Shown: positions 25,423 to 32,339 of the stretch, piece by piece
How positions within the stretch are numbered: position 1 is the stretch's first letter
How the letters are laid out: each line of letters starts with the position of its first letter
Assembly: GCA_964430755.1 (NCBI GenBank)
Contig: CAYSFT010000019.1
Location: forward strand, 1 to 37,892
Length of the DNA stretch: 37,892 nt
Source of the DNA: Flemingiibacterium sp964430755
GTDB taxonomy: Bacteria; Bacillota; Clostridia; Oscillospirales; CAG-272
Direction of reading: 5' to 3'
Translations under genes and position numbers: made by a program
Notes under the pieces: generated by a model
Told to the model about the DNA's origin: nothing
Database searches by the model: none
What the model saw: only the letters and a program-made list of their open reading frames with translations

Positions 25423-26448
25423 TTAATTATCTTTATGCGTATCGTGTGAACTGTGATTTGAATCATGTCTGTGATTATATTGATGTTCATACGCATAACC
25501 GTAACCATATCCGTAGCTTGAATTATGACGGTGAGCACCTCTCGAATAGTATCCTGAATGCTTACCGTAACCATAGCCGTAAGAACCTCGGCTGTACTTA
25601 TATCCGCCGCTCTTCTTATATTTATATTTACCGTATTTGGTTTTATACTGCGCACAGGTCAGAACAAGACCGATAATGCGTGCTCCGCTCAGATCGAGCT
25701 GATGAATAGTGTCATCGAGCAGTCTCTTATCAACATATTCCTGTCTTACAACGACTATCATACCGTCAACAAGCTTTGATGCGATAAGTGCATCCGAAAC
25801 CTCGGCAACAGGCGGAAGGTCGATTACAATATATTCATATGTTTCTTTAAGGACATTAAGCAGTATCTCAAATCTCTTTGAAGAGAGAAGCTCGGTCGGG
25901 TTCGGCGGAATATCGCCGCAGGGTATAACCTGAAGACCGTCATGCAGTGCGGATGCCTTAACTGCATTTATGTTGTCGTTTTTCCCGACAAGCATATTAC
26001 TGAGTCCGGGCGTTGCCTCAACTTCAAGCAATTTGGGAATACGTGACATACGCATATCCGCGTCGATGAGCAATACTCGCTTACCTGCCTTCATAAGGTC
26101 ATAGGCAAGATTTATCGAGGTTGTGGTTTTACCCTCATGCGCCATCGCACTTGTAACACCGATAATATGGCATTCGCTTTCATCGGCAAAGCTGAACATT
26201 ATGTTGGTACGAAGACGCTTATGTGCCTCCGCCATCGCGAAAGAGCGCTTTCTTCCGATTGTTGCCGCAACCTCCTCAATCGAGGGGCCGTTCTTGCCTT
26301 TATCAGCTTTAGCCGATTTCATCATTTCCGCCTTGGCTGCTTTCTTCTGAGTTTTTGCTTTCTTTGCACTGCCGGCGGAAGCATTTTCATTTGCAGAAAG
26401 ATCGTCGGTATTGTTTACATTGTTTTGTTTTTCTTTGTTGTTATTCAT
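25423..26448 (-). CDS. cpsD: CpsD-type tyrosine autokinase (BY-kinase) with long Tyr/Gly/His tail
   Basis: The protein has 341 residues. A Lys/Ala-rich N-terminal extension (about 20-55) precedes the ATPase domain. Walker A is GVTSAMAHEGKTTTSI, Walker A' is VLLIDADMRMS and Walker B is YIVIDLPPV. The tail (about 265-341) is extreme: repeated YKYK, SYGYGYG, YGYGYGYAY, then His/Asp/Ser. BY-kinases normally end in a short cluster of 4-7 tyrosines that is autophosphorylated; this one has about 20. It overlaps the CpsC gene by four bases (ATGA). Together they control chain length and export of the surface polysaccharide. Confidence 0.93.
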   Translation of the reverse strand: MNNNKEKQNNVNNTDDLSANENASAGSAKKAKTQKKAAKAEMMKSAKADKGKNGPSIEEVAATIGRKRSFAMAEAHKRLRTNIMFSFADESECHIIGVTSAMAHEGKTTTSINLAYDLMKAGKRVLLIDADMRMSRIPKLLEVEATPGLSNMLVGKNDNINAVKASALHDGLQVIPCGDIPPNPTELLSSKRFEILLNVLKETYEYIVIDLPPVAEVSDALIASKLVDGMIVVVRQEYVDKRLLDDTIHQLDLSGARIIGLVLTCAQYKTKYGKYKYKKSGGYKYSRGSYGYGYGKHSGYYSRGAHRHNSSYGYGYGYAYEHQYNHRHDSNHSSHDTHKDN

Positions 26449-27311
26449 TTTTTACCGCCTCTCGTTTGTGCTTCTTCGTAGCTTCGGGCATATCCGTTTT
26501 CATCCATAGTCCGGCTGTAGCCGTATTTTCCGTGATAACCGTATCTATACCTTGATTTGTATCCATACTTATAGCCGTATGACTTCTTGGAAACGCTGTA
26601 CGCCTCGGGAACAACCGCAAGTATCGGAATGTTATATCTCTGCTTCAGATATTCCTCATCGCGGACGGTTGTGTTCATGAGGTCCTCAATAATGATCACC
26701 GCGCAGCTGAGTATAGCTCCGACAAGAACGCCGATAACAGCAAATCTTGTATACGAAGGCGACGAACGTGACGTTGGCGTTATAGCGATGTCAACAACGC
26801 GCACCGAACTTCCGTCAACGATATCCGCAATTCTGTCAGGAAGGACATCAACCAGAGTGTCAACTATAACCCTTGCATCCTGCGGACTCGGGCAGGTTGC
26901 GGTTATTTTGAAGATGTCGGTGTCGTTAACAGCGGCAGCGGAAACCATTCCCTGCAGTTCAGTGATTGTGTAGTCAAGCTCTGTTCTGTCCTTGACCATA
27001 TTGAGCGTTGTTCTCGTTTTAAGGATTACGACATATGTATCAAGAAGGCTCTTTGATGCGGAAAGCTGTGATGCACTGATAGTGATCGGTATACCGCTGA
27101 CCGACGCAGAGCTGTTGTTAACATATAGCATTGCCGATGAGGTGTACATCGGAGTTACGAGAAAAACAGCCGCAGAAAATGCAAGCGCGCCGCAAACGAT
27201 CATTGATAAAACGATCACCCATAATCTCTGCCAAAGCAATCTTATCAAATCAAACAAGTTGACTTCGATAGTGTCGATTTCATTAACCTCGTTTGTATTA
27301 TGGTAATTCAT
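26445..27311 (-). CDS. cpsC: CpsC/Wzz-type chain-length regulator and kinase activator with Tyr/Gly-rich tail
   Basis: The protein has 288 residues. Two membrane helices (about 28-50 and 180-200) enclose an extracellular domain, the usual Wzz layout (DLIRLLWQRLWVIVLSMIVC; TLVDVLPDRIADIV). The cytoplasmic C-terminus, which in this family contacts and activates the kinase, is replaced or extended by a tail rich in Tyr-Gly (KSYGYKYGYKSRYRYGYHG), similar in style to the tail of CpsD. It is the first gene of the operon, with AAGGGG before its ATG and a consensus promoter about 90 bases upstream. Confidence 0.92.
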   Translation of the reverse strand: MNYHNTNEVNEIDTIEVNLFDLIRLLWQRLWVIVLSMIVCGALAFSAAVFLVTPMYTSSAMLYVNNSSASVSGIPITISASQLSASKSLLDTYVVILKTRTTLNMVKDRTELDYTITELQGMVSAAAVNDTDIFKITATCPSPQDARVIVDTLVDVLPDRIADIVDGSSVRVVDIAITPTSRSSPSYTRFAVIGVLVGAILSCAVIIIEDLMNTTVRDEEYLKQRYNIPILAVVPEAYSVSKKSYGYKYGYKSRYRYGYHGKYGYSRTMDENGYARSYEEAQTRGGKK

Positions 27312-27398
27312 AACAATCCCCTTTTAAAAAGCATAATTATTAAAAGCACAGTGTCATATAGACAGAAGTACTGTGATAGAAAACATTATTCACAACTA

Positions 27399-27427
27399 AT
27401 TATACCACACGACACTTTCTTTGTCAA
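27399..27427 (-). promoter_or_regulatory. Promoter of the envelope polysaccharide operon
   Basis: On the minus strand TTGACA (27422-27427) and TATAAT (27399-27404) are spaced 17 bp, giving a leader of about 80 nt before CpsC. The rest of 27312-27573 is AT-rich and shows no gene. Confidence 0.88.
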
Positions 27428-27573
27428 GAGAGAATCGGCATTTTTTCGCTCTTTTATTTACAAAAAAAGCAATATTTTTCGACGAGTTTATTCATTGAAA
27501 TTTACCATATATAATATGTCGAAAAAAAGAATGCCCATTTCAAAGAAACGAGCATCGAAAAAAGCAGAAGCAT

Positions 27574-28041
27574 TCAAGCTTTATTTTCGTCTTTATTTTT
27601 ACGTTTAAAAATGCGGCGGAGCACCATACGAATCGAGCGACGCAGACACCAGAATCGGCAGTAAAGCCAATATTTCGGCGAAGTGACCTTCACAATGCGT
27701 CCATCGCGGCTGAACGAGCTTACAACGCCGATCAGCTGATCGTGCCGCACTCCGTGTTCAATCTGATATTGATTATCGCCTATGCAGTCATAGGTTTCGC
27801 CGGCACGGATGATTCTGTGAAGGACATATTGCCCGTTATCGCGCATATAAAGCGGAAGATCATATTTTTTAAGCCGCCCCTTGATCGGCGTCAGAGTTAC
27901 TGCATCCTTCCCCTGTCTGATCATCGGGAGCATACTGACTCCGCGAGGAGAAAATGTAACTGTTCCGCCTGCTGCAAGCTGTTCACGCATAAGCGGCATG
28001 AGAGAATCCAGCTCAGCGTTTTTATTCTTCAAGGAATCCAT
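27574..28041 (-). CDS. S24/S26-family (SipW/ER-type) peptidase-like protein
   Basis: The protein has 155 residues. The motif RGVSMLPMIRQGKD carries the candidate catalytic Ser, and VLHRI carries a His, where bacterial type I enzymes have Lys and ER/SipW-type ones His. GDNQYQIEHGV matches the third conserved box. No strong membrane helix is visible; the C-terminus is very basic. The start overlaps the end of the PqqD gene by 20 bases, so they are coupled. In this context it may cut the leader of the peptide gene at 30524 or act on the shared tail. This role is inferred from neighbourhood. Confidence 0.75.
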   Translation of the reverse strand: MDSLKNKNAELDSLMPLMREQLAAGGTVTFSPRGVSMLPMIRQGKDAVTLTPIKGRLKKYDLPLYMRDNGQYVLHRIIRAGETYDCIGDNQYQIEHGVRHDQLIGVVSSFSRDGRIVKVTSPKYWLYCRFWCLRRSIRMVLRRIFKRKNKDENKA

Positions 28042-28285
28042 GACTTCTCAGCTTTTCAATAAAGCCTTCAACCGCAGTGTGTGCAGTTGCCTCATCAACA
28101 TCGTATTCCGCAAGAATAGCTGCAACGATGTCATCGAAATTAACGTCATTTTCAAGGCATTTCCAGATAGTTTTGCCGGTCTCATTGAGGCTTATCATGC
28201 CATTGAAATCAAGCTCAGCTCCGGTCGGTACAACAACACATGAGCCTGCAACCTCTCTTAAAACAAATCCGGGTTTGAGTTTCAT
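28022..28285 (-). CDS. PqqD-family peptide-recognition protein
   Basis: The protein has 87 residues, with TAGGAGAG before the ATG. The sequence (KPGFVLREVAGSCVVVPTG; NGMISLNETGKTIWKCLEND; VDEATAHTAVEGFIEKLRSH) is typical of PqqD domains, the RiPP recognition element that binds leader peptides and presents them to modifying enzymes. It sits between the HPr-kinase-like gene and the S26 peptidase gene. A short peptide gene lies 2.2 kb upstream in the same direction, which makes a leader-binding role likely. Confidence 0.9.
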   Translation of the reverse strand: MKLKPGFVLREVAGSCVVVPTGAELDFNGMISLNETGKTIWKCLENDVNFDDIVAAILAEYDVDEATAHTAVEGFIEKLRSHGFLEE

Positions 28286-28306
28286 AATTTTCTCTCCTAA
28301 AAAATA

Positions 28307-29014
28307 TTATTTTTCCGCCTCGCCGGACATCACGCGGTGTGAAAGTCTTGCCGCGTCGAGCTCCATATTACACTCCATTCGCCACACCGGAACCGTCTGA
28401 ATAAGTTTATCGAGAAGCTCCAGCATTTTGTTCATGAATTCGGGAGTTTTCGTGCGAGTGGTCTGTTCAAGTAAAGCGTGTACAGCTTTATAGCCGCCGT
28501 ACGGTTCGATTTTATTAACCTTACCGCGTTGAAGCATACAAATACCTGCCACAGGAGCCTTCACATTGACATTTTTATCATATTTACCGCTCCACGGTGT
28601 TCCGTAAGCATACCACTCTCCGTCAATACAGCGCAGAGCCGGCTTATCGTCATTGAGGAGCTGAACTCTGTCTTCGCCAAATGCTTTGATCCAAAGCGAA
28701 GTGTGAGTTGACTTACCCGTTCCGCACGGTGCGGAAAAGAGATACGCCTTACCGTCCATAATAACAGCAGACGAATGAAGCAACAATCCGCCAAAATCGA
28801 CAAGCTTATAATAAAAACACGAGCCGCTCATGAGATACTCACAGTCATCCTCGGAAAGATGAGGTTGGGACTCTTTGAGTGAACGCCAATTAGAAACGAT
28901 ATGAATATCGCACTCTTTTTCTTCGGGAATGAGATACGGTTCAGCCTGTTCAACGGTTCTTCCGAACGAATCCATTTCAACAACGAGATCTGCTATACGG
29001 TAGTATTGTTTCAT
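28307..29014 (-). CDS. HPr-kinase-like ATPase/kinase of a PqqD cluster
   Basis: The protein has 235 residues from the ATG at 29014, which has GGAGG five bases upstream; an in-frame TTG covering that site is rejected. The N-terminal half lacks clear motifs. The C-terminal half has a P-loop (SAPCGTGKSTHTSLW) preceded by LLLHSSAVIMDGKAYLF, then LLNDDKPALR and TPWSGKYDKN, the pattern of the HprK C-terminal family found beside PqqD and lasso-peptide genes. In one lasso system (paeninodin) such a kinase phosphorylates a C-terminal Ser. No Ser or Thr lies in the last ten residues of the candidate substrates here, so another target is needed. Confidence 0.85.
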   Translation of the reverse strand: MKQYYRIADLVVEMDSFGRTVEQAEPYLIPEEKECDIHIVSNWRSLKESQPHLSEDDCEYLMSGSCFYYKLVDFGGLLLHSSAVIMDGKAYLFSAPCGTGKSTHTSLWIKAFGEDRVQLLNDDKPALRCIDGEWYAYGTPWSGKYDKNVNVKAPVAGICMLQRGKVNKIEPYGGYKAVHALLEQTTRTKTPEFMNKMLELLDKLIQTVPVWRMECNMELDAARLSHRVMSGEAEK

Positions 29015-29068
29015 TTGGTCCTCCAAAGCGACAGTGTTTTTCGTATAATCCGGCGGTTTTAATCAAAT

Positions 29069-29108
29069 GTGATGAGACAATCAACCGCGAAGCATCTCAT
29101 CTCATCAC
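29069..29108 (-). terminator. Stem-loop between repeat-protein gene and kinase gene
   Basis: GTGATGAGA (29069-29077) pairs perfectly with TCTCATCAC (29100-29108). No long T-run follows on the minus strand, so it may attenuate rather than end transcription, keeping the surface-protein message more abundant than that of the kinase. Confidence 0.5.
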
Positions 29109-29134
29109 AACAATTTAATATCTTAAATCAGATA

Positions 29135-30256
29135 TCAGCCCAAAGGAAGCTGGTTTTCGCCGCCAACTATTTCTTCTGTGGTATCTTCTTCAGCTGCAGT
29201 GGTCTCCTCCTCTGCTGCAGTGGTTTCTTCCTCTGCTGCAGTGGTTTCGTCAGCTACTGTGGTTTCTTCCTCTGCTGCGGTAGTGTCGTCTGCTACTGTG
29301 GTGTCTGCTTCAGTCTCGGTGGTTTCTGCGGGCTTGCCTTCCTTCTGGATAAGCTTTGCCTGCTCATACTGTTCAGCAGTGAATACGCCCTCAGCAATCA
29401 GCTTGTCTGCGAGAGTTACAACAGTCTTTTCTGCTGCGGTGGTTTCTTCCTCAGCTGCAGTGGTCTCTTCCTCTGCTACAGTGGTCTCTTCCTCTGCTGC
29501 GGTGGTTTCTTCCTCAGCTGCGGTGGTTTCTTCCTCAGCTGCGGTGGTTTCTTCCTCAGCTGCGGTGGTCTCTTCCTCTGCTACAGTGGTCTCTTCCTCT
29601 GCAACAGTGGTCTCTTCCTCTGCAACGGTGGTCTCTTCCTCTGCAACGGTGGTCTCTTCTTCAGCTGCAGTAGTATCGTCAGCTTCTTCAGCGGTAACGA
29701 TTTCAGCCTCAAGAGCGTTCCAGAAAATGTCTACAGCGTTAGCGCGAACAAATGCTTCATTTTTAGCTGCTTCAGCAATAAGACCTGCCTCAACTGCGAG
29801 CTCATAGGGATTGTTCCACATGAACTGTGCGTCTTCGCCATCCTTATAACCGAGTGCACGGAGTACCCATGTAAGGTATTCATGATCGGTTACTTCCTTG
29901 TCGGGAGTGAATGTGGTGCTTGTCTCATTTGTACCGGGAGTAAGTCCGTTAAGATAAGCATAATCTACATAGGGAGCAGCCCACTCGGGAACATCTGTGA
30001 AAGGTGTTTCGTATGTAGCAGCGTTTTCTTTTGCTTCAGCTTCTGCGCCGAGCATTCTTACAACAATGGTCATACCCTGAGCGCGAGTGAGTGAGTTGTC
30101 GAGCATATAATCGCCATTCTCGTCGCCAAGGAATAAGCCGAGCGAGTTAAGTGCCTCAGCAGTATTGTTCTGCTCAGGTGTGTATGCGTTGATTGCGCTT
30201 GCAACGGAAATTGCCATAGCTGCGCCAACGAGTATGCTGATAATTCTCTTTTTCAT
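29135..30256 (-). CDS. S-layer-homology protein with Thr/Glu heptad repeats and C-terminal VGGENQLPLG tail
   Basis: The protein has 373 residues from the ATG at 30256; the upstream in-frame ATG abuts its AGAAAGG and is rejected. The signal peptide covers 1 to about 24. Residues about 25-185 hold S-layer homology repeats (TRAQGMTIVVRMLG, FTDVPEWAAPYVDYAYLNG, TWVLRALGYKDG), which bind wall polymer. Then come about 12 heptads of TTxAEEE, a short helical unit (ADKLIAEGVFTAEQYEQAKL), more heptads, and the tail IVGGENQLPLG. The same last ten residues end the 34-residue peptide at 30524. The linker could span the wall and display the tail. Its position upstream of HprK-like, PqqD and S26 genes suggests it is a substrate of that set. 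Confidence 0.82.
   Translation of the reverse strand: MKKRIISILVGAAMAISVASAINAYTPEQNNTAEALNSLGLFLGDENGDYMLDNSLTRAQGMTIVVRMLGAEAEAKENAATYETPFTDVPEWAAPYVDYAYLNGLTPGTNETSTTFTPDKEVTDHEYLTWVLRALGYKDGEDAQFMWNNPYELAVEAGLIAEAAKNEAFVRANAVDIFWNALEAEIVTAEEADDTTAAEEETTVAEEETTVAEEETTVAEEETTVAEEETTAAEEETTAAEEETTAAEEETTAAEEETTVAEEETTAAEEETTAAEKTVVTLADKLIAEGVFTAEQYEQAKLIQKEGKPAETTETEADTTVADDTTAAEEETTVADETTAAEEETTAAEEETTAAEEDTTEEIVGGENQLPLG
29170..29303 (-). repeat. 21-bp coding repeats, C-terminal block
   Basis: Imperfect 21-bp units on the minus strand encode TTAAEEE/TTVADE-type heptads just before the shared tail. They are in frame and belong to the repeat protein. Confidence 0.8.
29431..29680 (-). repeat. 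21-bp coding repeats, N-terminal block
   Basis: About 12 tandem units of 21 bp encode TTAAEEE or TTVAEEE. Variation is mostly the Ala/Val codon (GCT or GTA/GTT) and synonymous changes, a pattern of recent unit exchange. Confidence 0.88.
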
Positions 30257-30312
30257 GGTAACGTTTCGCCTTTTAAAAGGCATCCTTTCTTAAAAATTTT
30301 TTTGTTTTGTTT

Positions 30313-30500
30313 GACGGCATTCACCGTCGAAGATCAGAGCTTCTCTTATGCTTTTACAATCCCCAATAGACATATAGGAAAGACAATCTCGGACAGAGAG
30401 AAGCCTCGACCTCGGGCACAGACACGATAAAAAATGTTCGGTTCCATGCCCCAGGCCGAAGCCCGGGGAGTGTTTCTCAACTGTTTTGCAGACGCAAAAC
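30313..30500 (-). other. Structured intergenic region between the peptide gene and repeat-protein gene
   Basis: The 267 bases between the two genes hold several inverted repeats: GACGG/CCGTC (30313-30328), an AGCTTCTCT segment near 30338 able to pair with AGAGAAGC near 30397, an 8-bp GC-rich stem closed by a UUCG tetraloop on the minus strand (30449-30468, one G-U), and GTTTTGC/GCAAAAC (30483-30500). No good ORF lies here. It could be an mRNA processing or stability element that sets the ratio of peptide to surface protein, or a small RNA. Confidence 0.55.
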
Positions 30501-30523
30501 GACTGCATTACAAGTTATGAGAA

Positions 30524-30628
30524 TCAACCAAGAGGAAGCTGGTTTTCACCACCAACAACGCTGGTTGTGATAACATCTTCAACTGCGAATACTTCAACCT
30601 GGATCTCAGGCATTTCGAACTTCTTCAT
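30524..30628 (-). CDS. 34-residue RiPP-like precursor peptide with VGGENQLPLG tail
   Basis: The ATG at 30628 has a strong GAAAGGAGGAG upstream; longer in-frame readings have no start signal. The peptide begins MKKFEMPEIQVEVFAVEDV, continues ITTSV and ends VGGENQLPLG. The pattern of a Glu/Pro-rich start, hydrophobic-acidic alternation and a DVITTS motif followed by Gly-Gly is like short precursor peptides of Clostridia. The leader is probably up to the Gly-Gly and the core ENQLPLG; there is no Cys, Ser or Thr in that core. The last ten residues are identical to the end of the surface protein downstream. Downstream genes include a PqqD-type leader binder. Confidence 0.82.
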   Translation of the reverse strand: MKKFEMPEIQVEVFAVEDVITTSVVGGENQLPLG

Positions 30629-30785
30629 TGTAAGGCTCCTCCTTTCAAAAAAATTTCTCAGCAGGATATATGTAAATATACATGTTGAGCAAAATAATGG
30701 ATGCAGCAACGATTATTCGCCGCATCGGTAGACTACTGCCTCAGTCGGCAAAGCCAAGCAGAGACAATTACAACTATACTCAATA

Positions 30786-30814
30786 ATTATATCACACAAT
30801 TTCCAAAAAATCAA
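30786..30814 (-). promoter_or_regulatory. Promoter of the peptide/surface-protein/PqqD cluster
   Basis: On the minus strand TTGATT (30809-30814) and TATAAT (30786-30791) are spaced 17 bp, giving a leader of about 150 nt. The stretch 30815-30999 is AT-rich with no gene visible. Confidence 0.75.
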
Positions 30815-30999
30815 TACCCATTTCAGATATATTTTTTATTTTTATACATCAAATGCTTGAGAATCTTACACAAAATATCAGCAAAAATAAACAAAAACCC
30901 CATTTAATTTGTAATTTTATCATTTAACTGCACAGTCCTTTATCAAAGCTACATTATCATATCGGCATCTTACATTTGGAAAATATTTTTTATTACCTA

Positions 31000-31028
31000 T
31001 TGACAATACCTCCCTGCTGTGTTACAAT
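31000..31028 (+). promoter_or_regulatory. Promoter of the cobalamin riboswitch transcript
   Basis: TTGACA (31000-31005) and TACAAT (31023-31028) are spaced 17 bp, ending just before the aptamer. Confidence 0.82.
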
Positions 31029-31043
31029 ATAAAAAACAAATAA

Positions 31044-31158
31044 TCGTATACGGTTCCGGGGATACCGGATCAGAGGGAAGTTCGGTGAAAATCCGTCGCA
31101 GCCACCACTACCGTAATTGCAGAGGATATCTGCATAAGTCGGAATACTTGCCGTATAT
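31044..31158 (+). ncRNA. Cobalamin riboswitch aptamer
   Basis: Conserved parts appear in order: GAGGGAAGTTCGGTGAAAAT, then CCGTCGCAGCCACCACTACC (the B12-box region, GCAGCCACC for GCNGCCCCC), and ATAAGTCGGAATACTTGCC. The outer stem GTATACGG pairs with CCGTATAT. A terminator follows, so cobalamin should switch off the genes beyond it. Confidence 0.87.
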
Positions 31159-31255
31159 GAATCAAGCTGAAACATTTTTGGGCGAAGAAAAGTGCAGCCG
31201 TTACTATCCTGTGGGGCGATGTACTGTGGCTCGCCCGACGGATTCTGCTGTTGCG

Positions 31256-31294
31256 CGCTTTTACGTCCGGAGTCGGAGGTGAAGGCGTTTTTTT
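31256..31294 (+). terminator. Riboswitch-controlled intrinsic terminator
   Basis: A 14-position stem (CGCTTTTACGTCCG with CGGAGGTGAAGGCG, one mismatch and two G-U pairs, loop GAGT) is followed directly by seven T residues. It sits about 100 bases after the aptamer. A GGGCGA/TCGCCC hairpin (near 31213-31235) lies between and may be part of the switch. Confidence 0.88.
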
Positions 31295-31305
31295 GTGCCG
31301 ATTTT

Positions 31306-31554
31306 ATGGAAAAATATACACGTGAGGCTGTAATTTCCCTATTAAAAAACAAATACACTGAGCTTGAAATGTCCCGTTACCCCAAACGCTCAGATTTCAC
31401 GGACAATGATGTCATCGCGATAAAAGCCTTTCTCGGACCGTGGCCGCGTGCACTCGAAGCAGCAGGAATAAAACCCATCCGCGATGACAACCGTAAGGCA
31501 AGGAATCTCGAAAAGCGTATACGTGCAAAACGCCGTCGCCGTGAAGAACAATGA
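31306..31554 (+). CDS. Small HEat-repeat-like (homing-endonuclease-associated) basic protein
   Basis: The frame from the ATG at 31306 gives 82 residues. No good ribosome binding site lies at the right distance; GGAGGTGA is 23 bases upstream within the terminator stem, so it would be available only in read-through RNA. The segment YPKRSDFTDNDVIAIKAFLG followed by PWPRALEAAGIKP matches the HNH/homing-endonuclease-associated repeat, a DNA-binding module. The C-terminus is strongly basic (RIRAKRRRREEQ). It is unclear why such a protein should be under cobalamin control; it may be incidental. Confidence 0.55.
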   Translation: MEKYTREAVISLLKNKYTELEMSRYPKRSDFTDNDVIAIKAFLGPWPRALEAAGIKPIRDDNRKARNLEKRIRAKRRRREEQ

Positions 31555-31606
31555 ATACAAGCAGCACTGCTGTATTATAATAAAAAATAAAAAGGAGACA
31601 AAAACA

Positions 31607-32314
31607 ATGAAAAAATTTCTCACATTACTTCTCGCATCCGCACTTATGCTTTCCGCAACCGTCCTTTCGTCCTGCGATGACGCCGATGACATTATCGAAG
31701 ACGCTGTCGATACCGACGATGATGTTTATGTAACCATCGCCAACGGCAGTATCGTCCTCGCATATGAGGATGTCGATTTAAGAGATGCAGACAACGACGG
31801 CACACTTACCGTAAGCGATGCGCTCTACCTCGCACACCAAGAAAAGTATAACGGCGGTGCCACGGCAGGCTTTGCCTCCGAAATAACCGATTGCGGTCTG
31901 TCGCTCACCAAGCTCTGGGGCGATGAGAGCGGAAGCTTCGGCTATACTGTAAATAACGTATCCGCTATGAGCCTTGCAGACCCGGTTAAAGCAGGCGATC
32001 ATATCGTTGCATATGTATACACCGATACCGTCGCATGGTCTGACACATACTGCTTCTTTGACAAAGCCGAGCTTGAAGTAAACGAAAACGCAAGCTTCAC
32101 TCTCACATTAAAAATGAACACTTACGATGCCGAATGGAATACCGTACAAGCTCCCGTCGAGAGCGCACGCATCACGGTTAACGGCAACACCACCGATTAC
32201 GTGACCGATGCAGACGGAAAGGTAACCCTCTCACTCACCGACGATGCAATAATTTCCGCAGTGAGCGACACAATGACACTCGTTCCGCCGATCTGCATGG
32301 TTGACGTCGACTAA
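31607..32314 (+). CDS. Lipoprotein with dockerin-like calcium motif and transcobalamin-like (DUF4430-type) domain
   Basis: The protein has 235 residues, with AAAGGAGA before the ATG. A lipobox (ATVLSSC, Cys about residue 22) predicts membrane anchoring outside the cell. Next is DADNDGTLTVSDALYLAHQE, an EF-hand/dockerin-like loop, then GLSLTKLWGDESGSFGYTVN and LADPVKAGDHIVAYVY, which resemble the beta domain of transcobalamin/intrinsic factor (DUF4430). A C-terminal immunoglobulin-like domain ends the protein. Being behind a cobalamin riboswitch, it is a good candidate for a surface cobalamin-binding protein. The binding role is inferred. Confidence 0.75.
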   Translation: MKKFLTLLLASALMLSATVLSSCDDADDIIEDAVDTDDDVYVTIANGSIVLAYEDVDLRDADNDGTLTVSDALYLAHQEKYNGGATAGFASEITDCGLSLTKLWGDESGSFGYTVNNVSAMSLADPVKAGDHIVAYVYTDTVAWSDTYCFFDKAELEVNENASFTLTLKMNTYDAEWNTVQAPVESARITVNGNTTDYVTDADGKVTLSLTDDAIISAVSDTMTLVPPICMVDVD

Positions 32315-32339
32315 TATTACAATCGCAGGGAAAAACTCC

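Noticed and set aside
29431..29680. Regular 21-bp repeats as a CRISPR array
   Set aside because: There are no unique spacers; the repeats are contiguous, in frame and encode TTxAEEE heptads.
29178..29807. Long plus-strand ORF rich in Ser and Val opposite the repeat protein
   Set aside because: It is the reverse-complement reading of 21-bp repeats, which keeps all frames open. It has no start signal and low-complexity sequence only.
27574..30628. Lasso peptide cluster
   Set aside because: PqqD and an HPr-kinase-like gene occur in lasso clusters, but there is no asparagine-synthetase-like cyclase, no transglutaminase-like B2 protease and the core lacks a suitable ring-forming acid at position 7-9 after an N-terminal Gly/Ala/Ser.
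30524..30709. A 61-residue version of the peptide beginning at 30709
   Set aside because: The extra N-terminal part has no ribosome binding site and covers the strong GAAAGGAGGAG that belongs to the ATG at 30628.
31019..31282. An 87-residue ORF over the cobalamin aptamer
   Set aside because: It coincides with the conserved riboswitch sequence and has no ribosome binding site.
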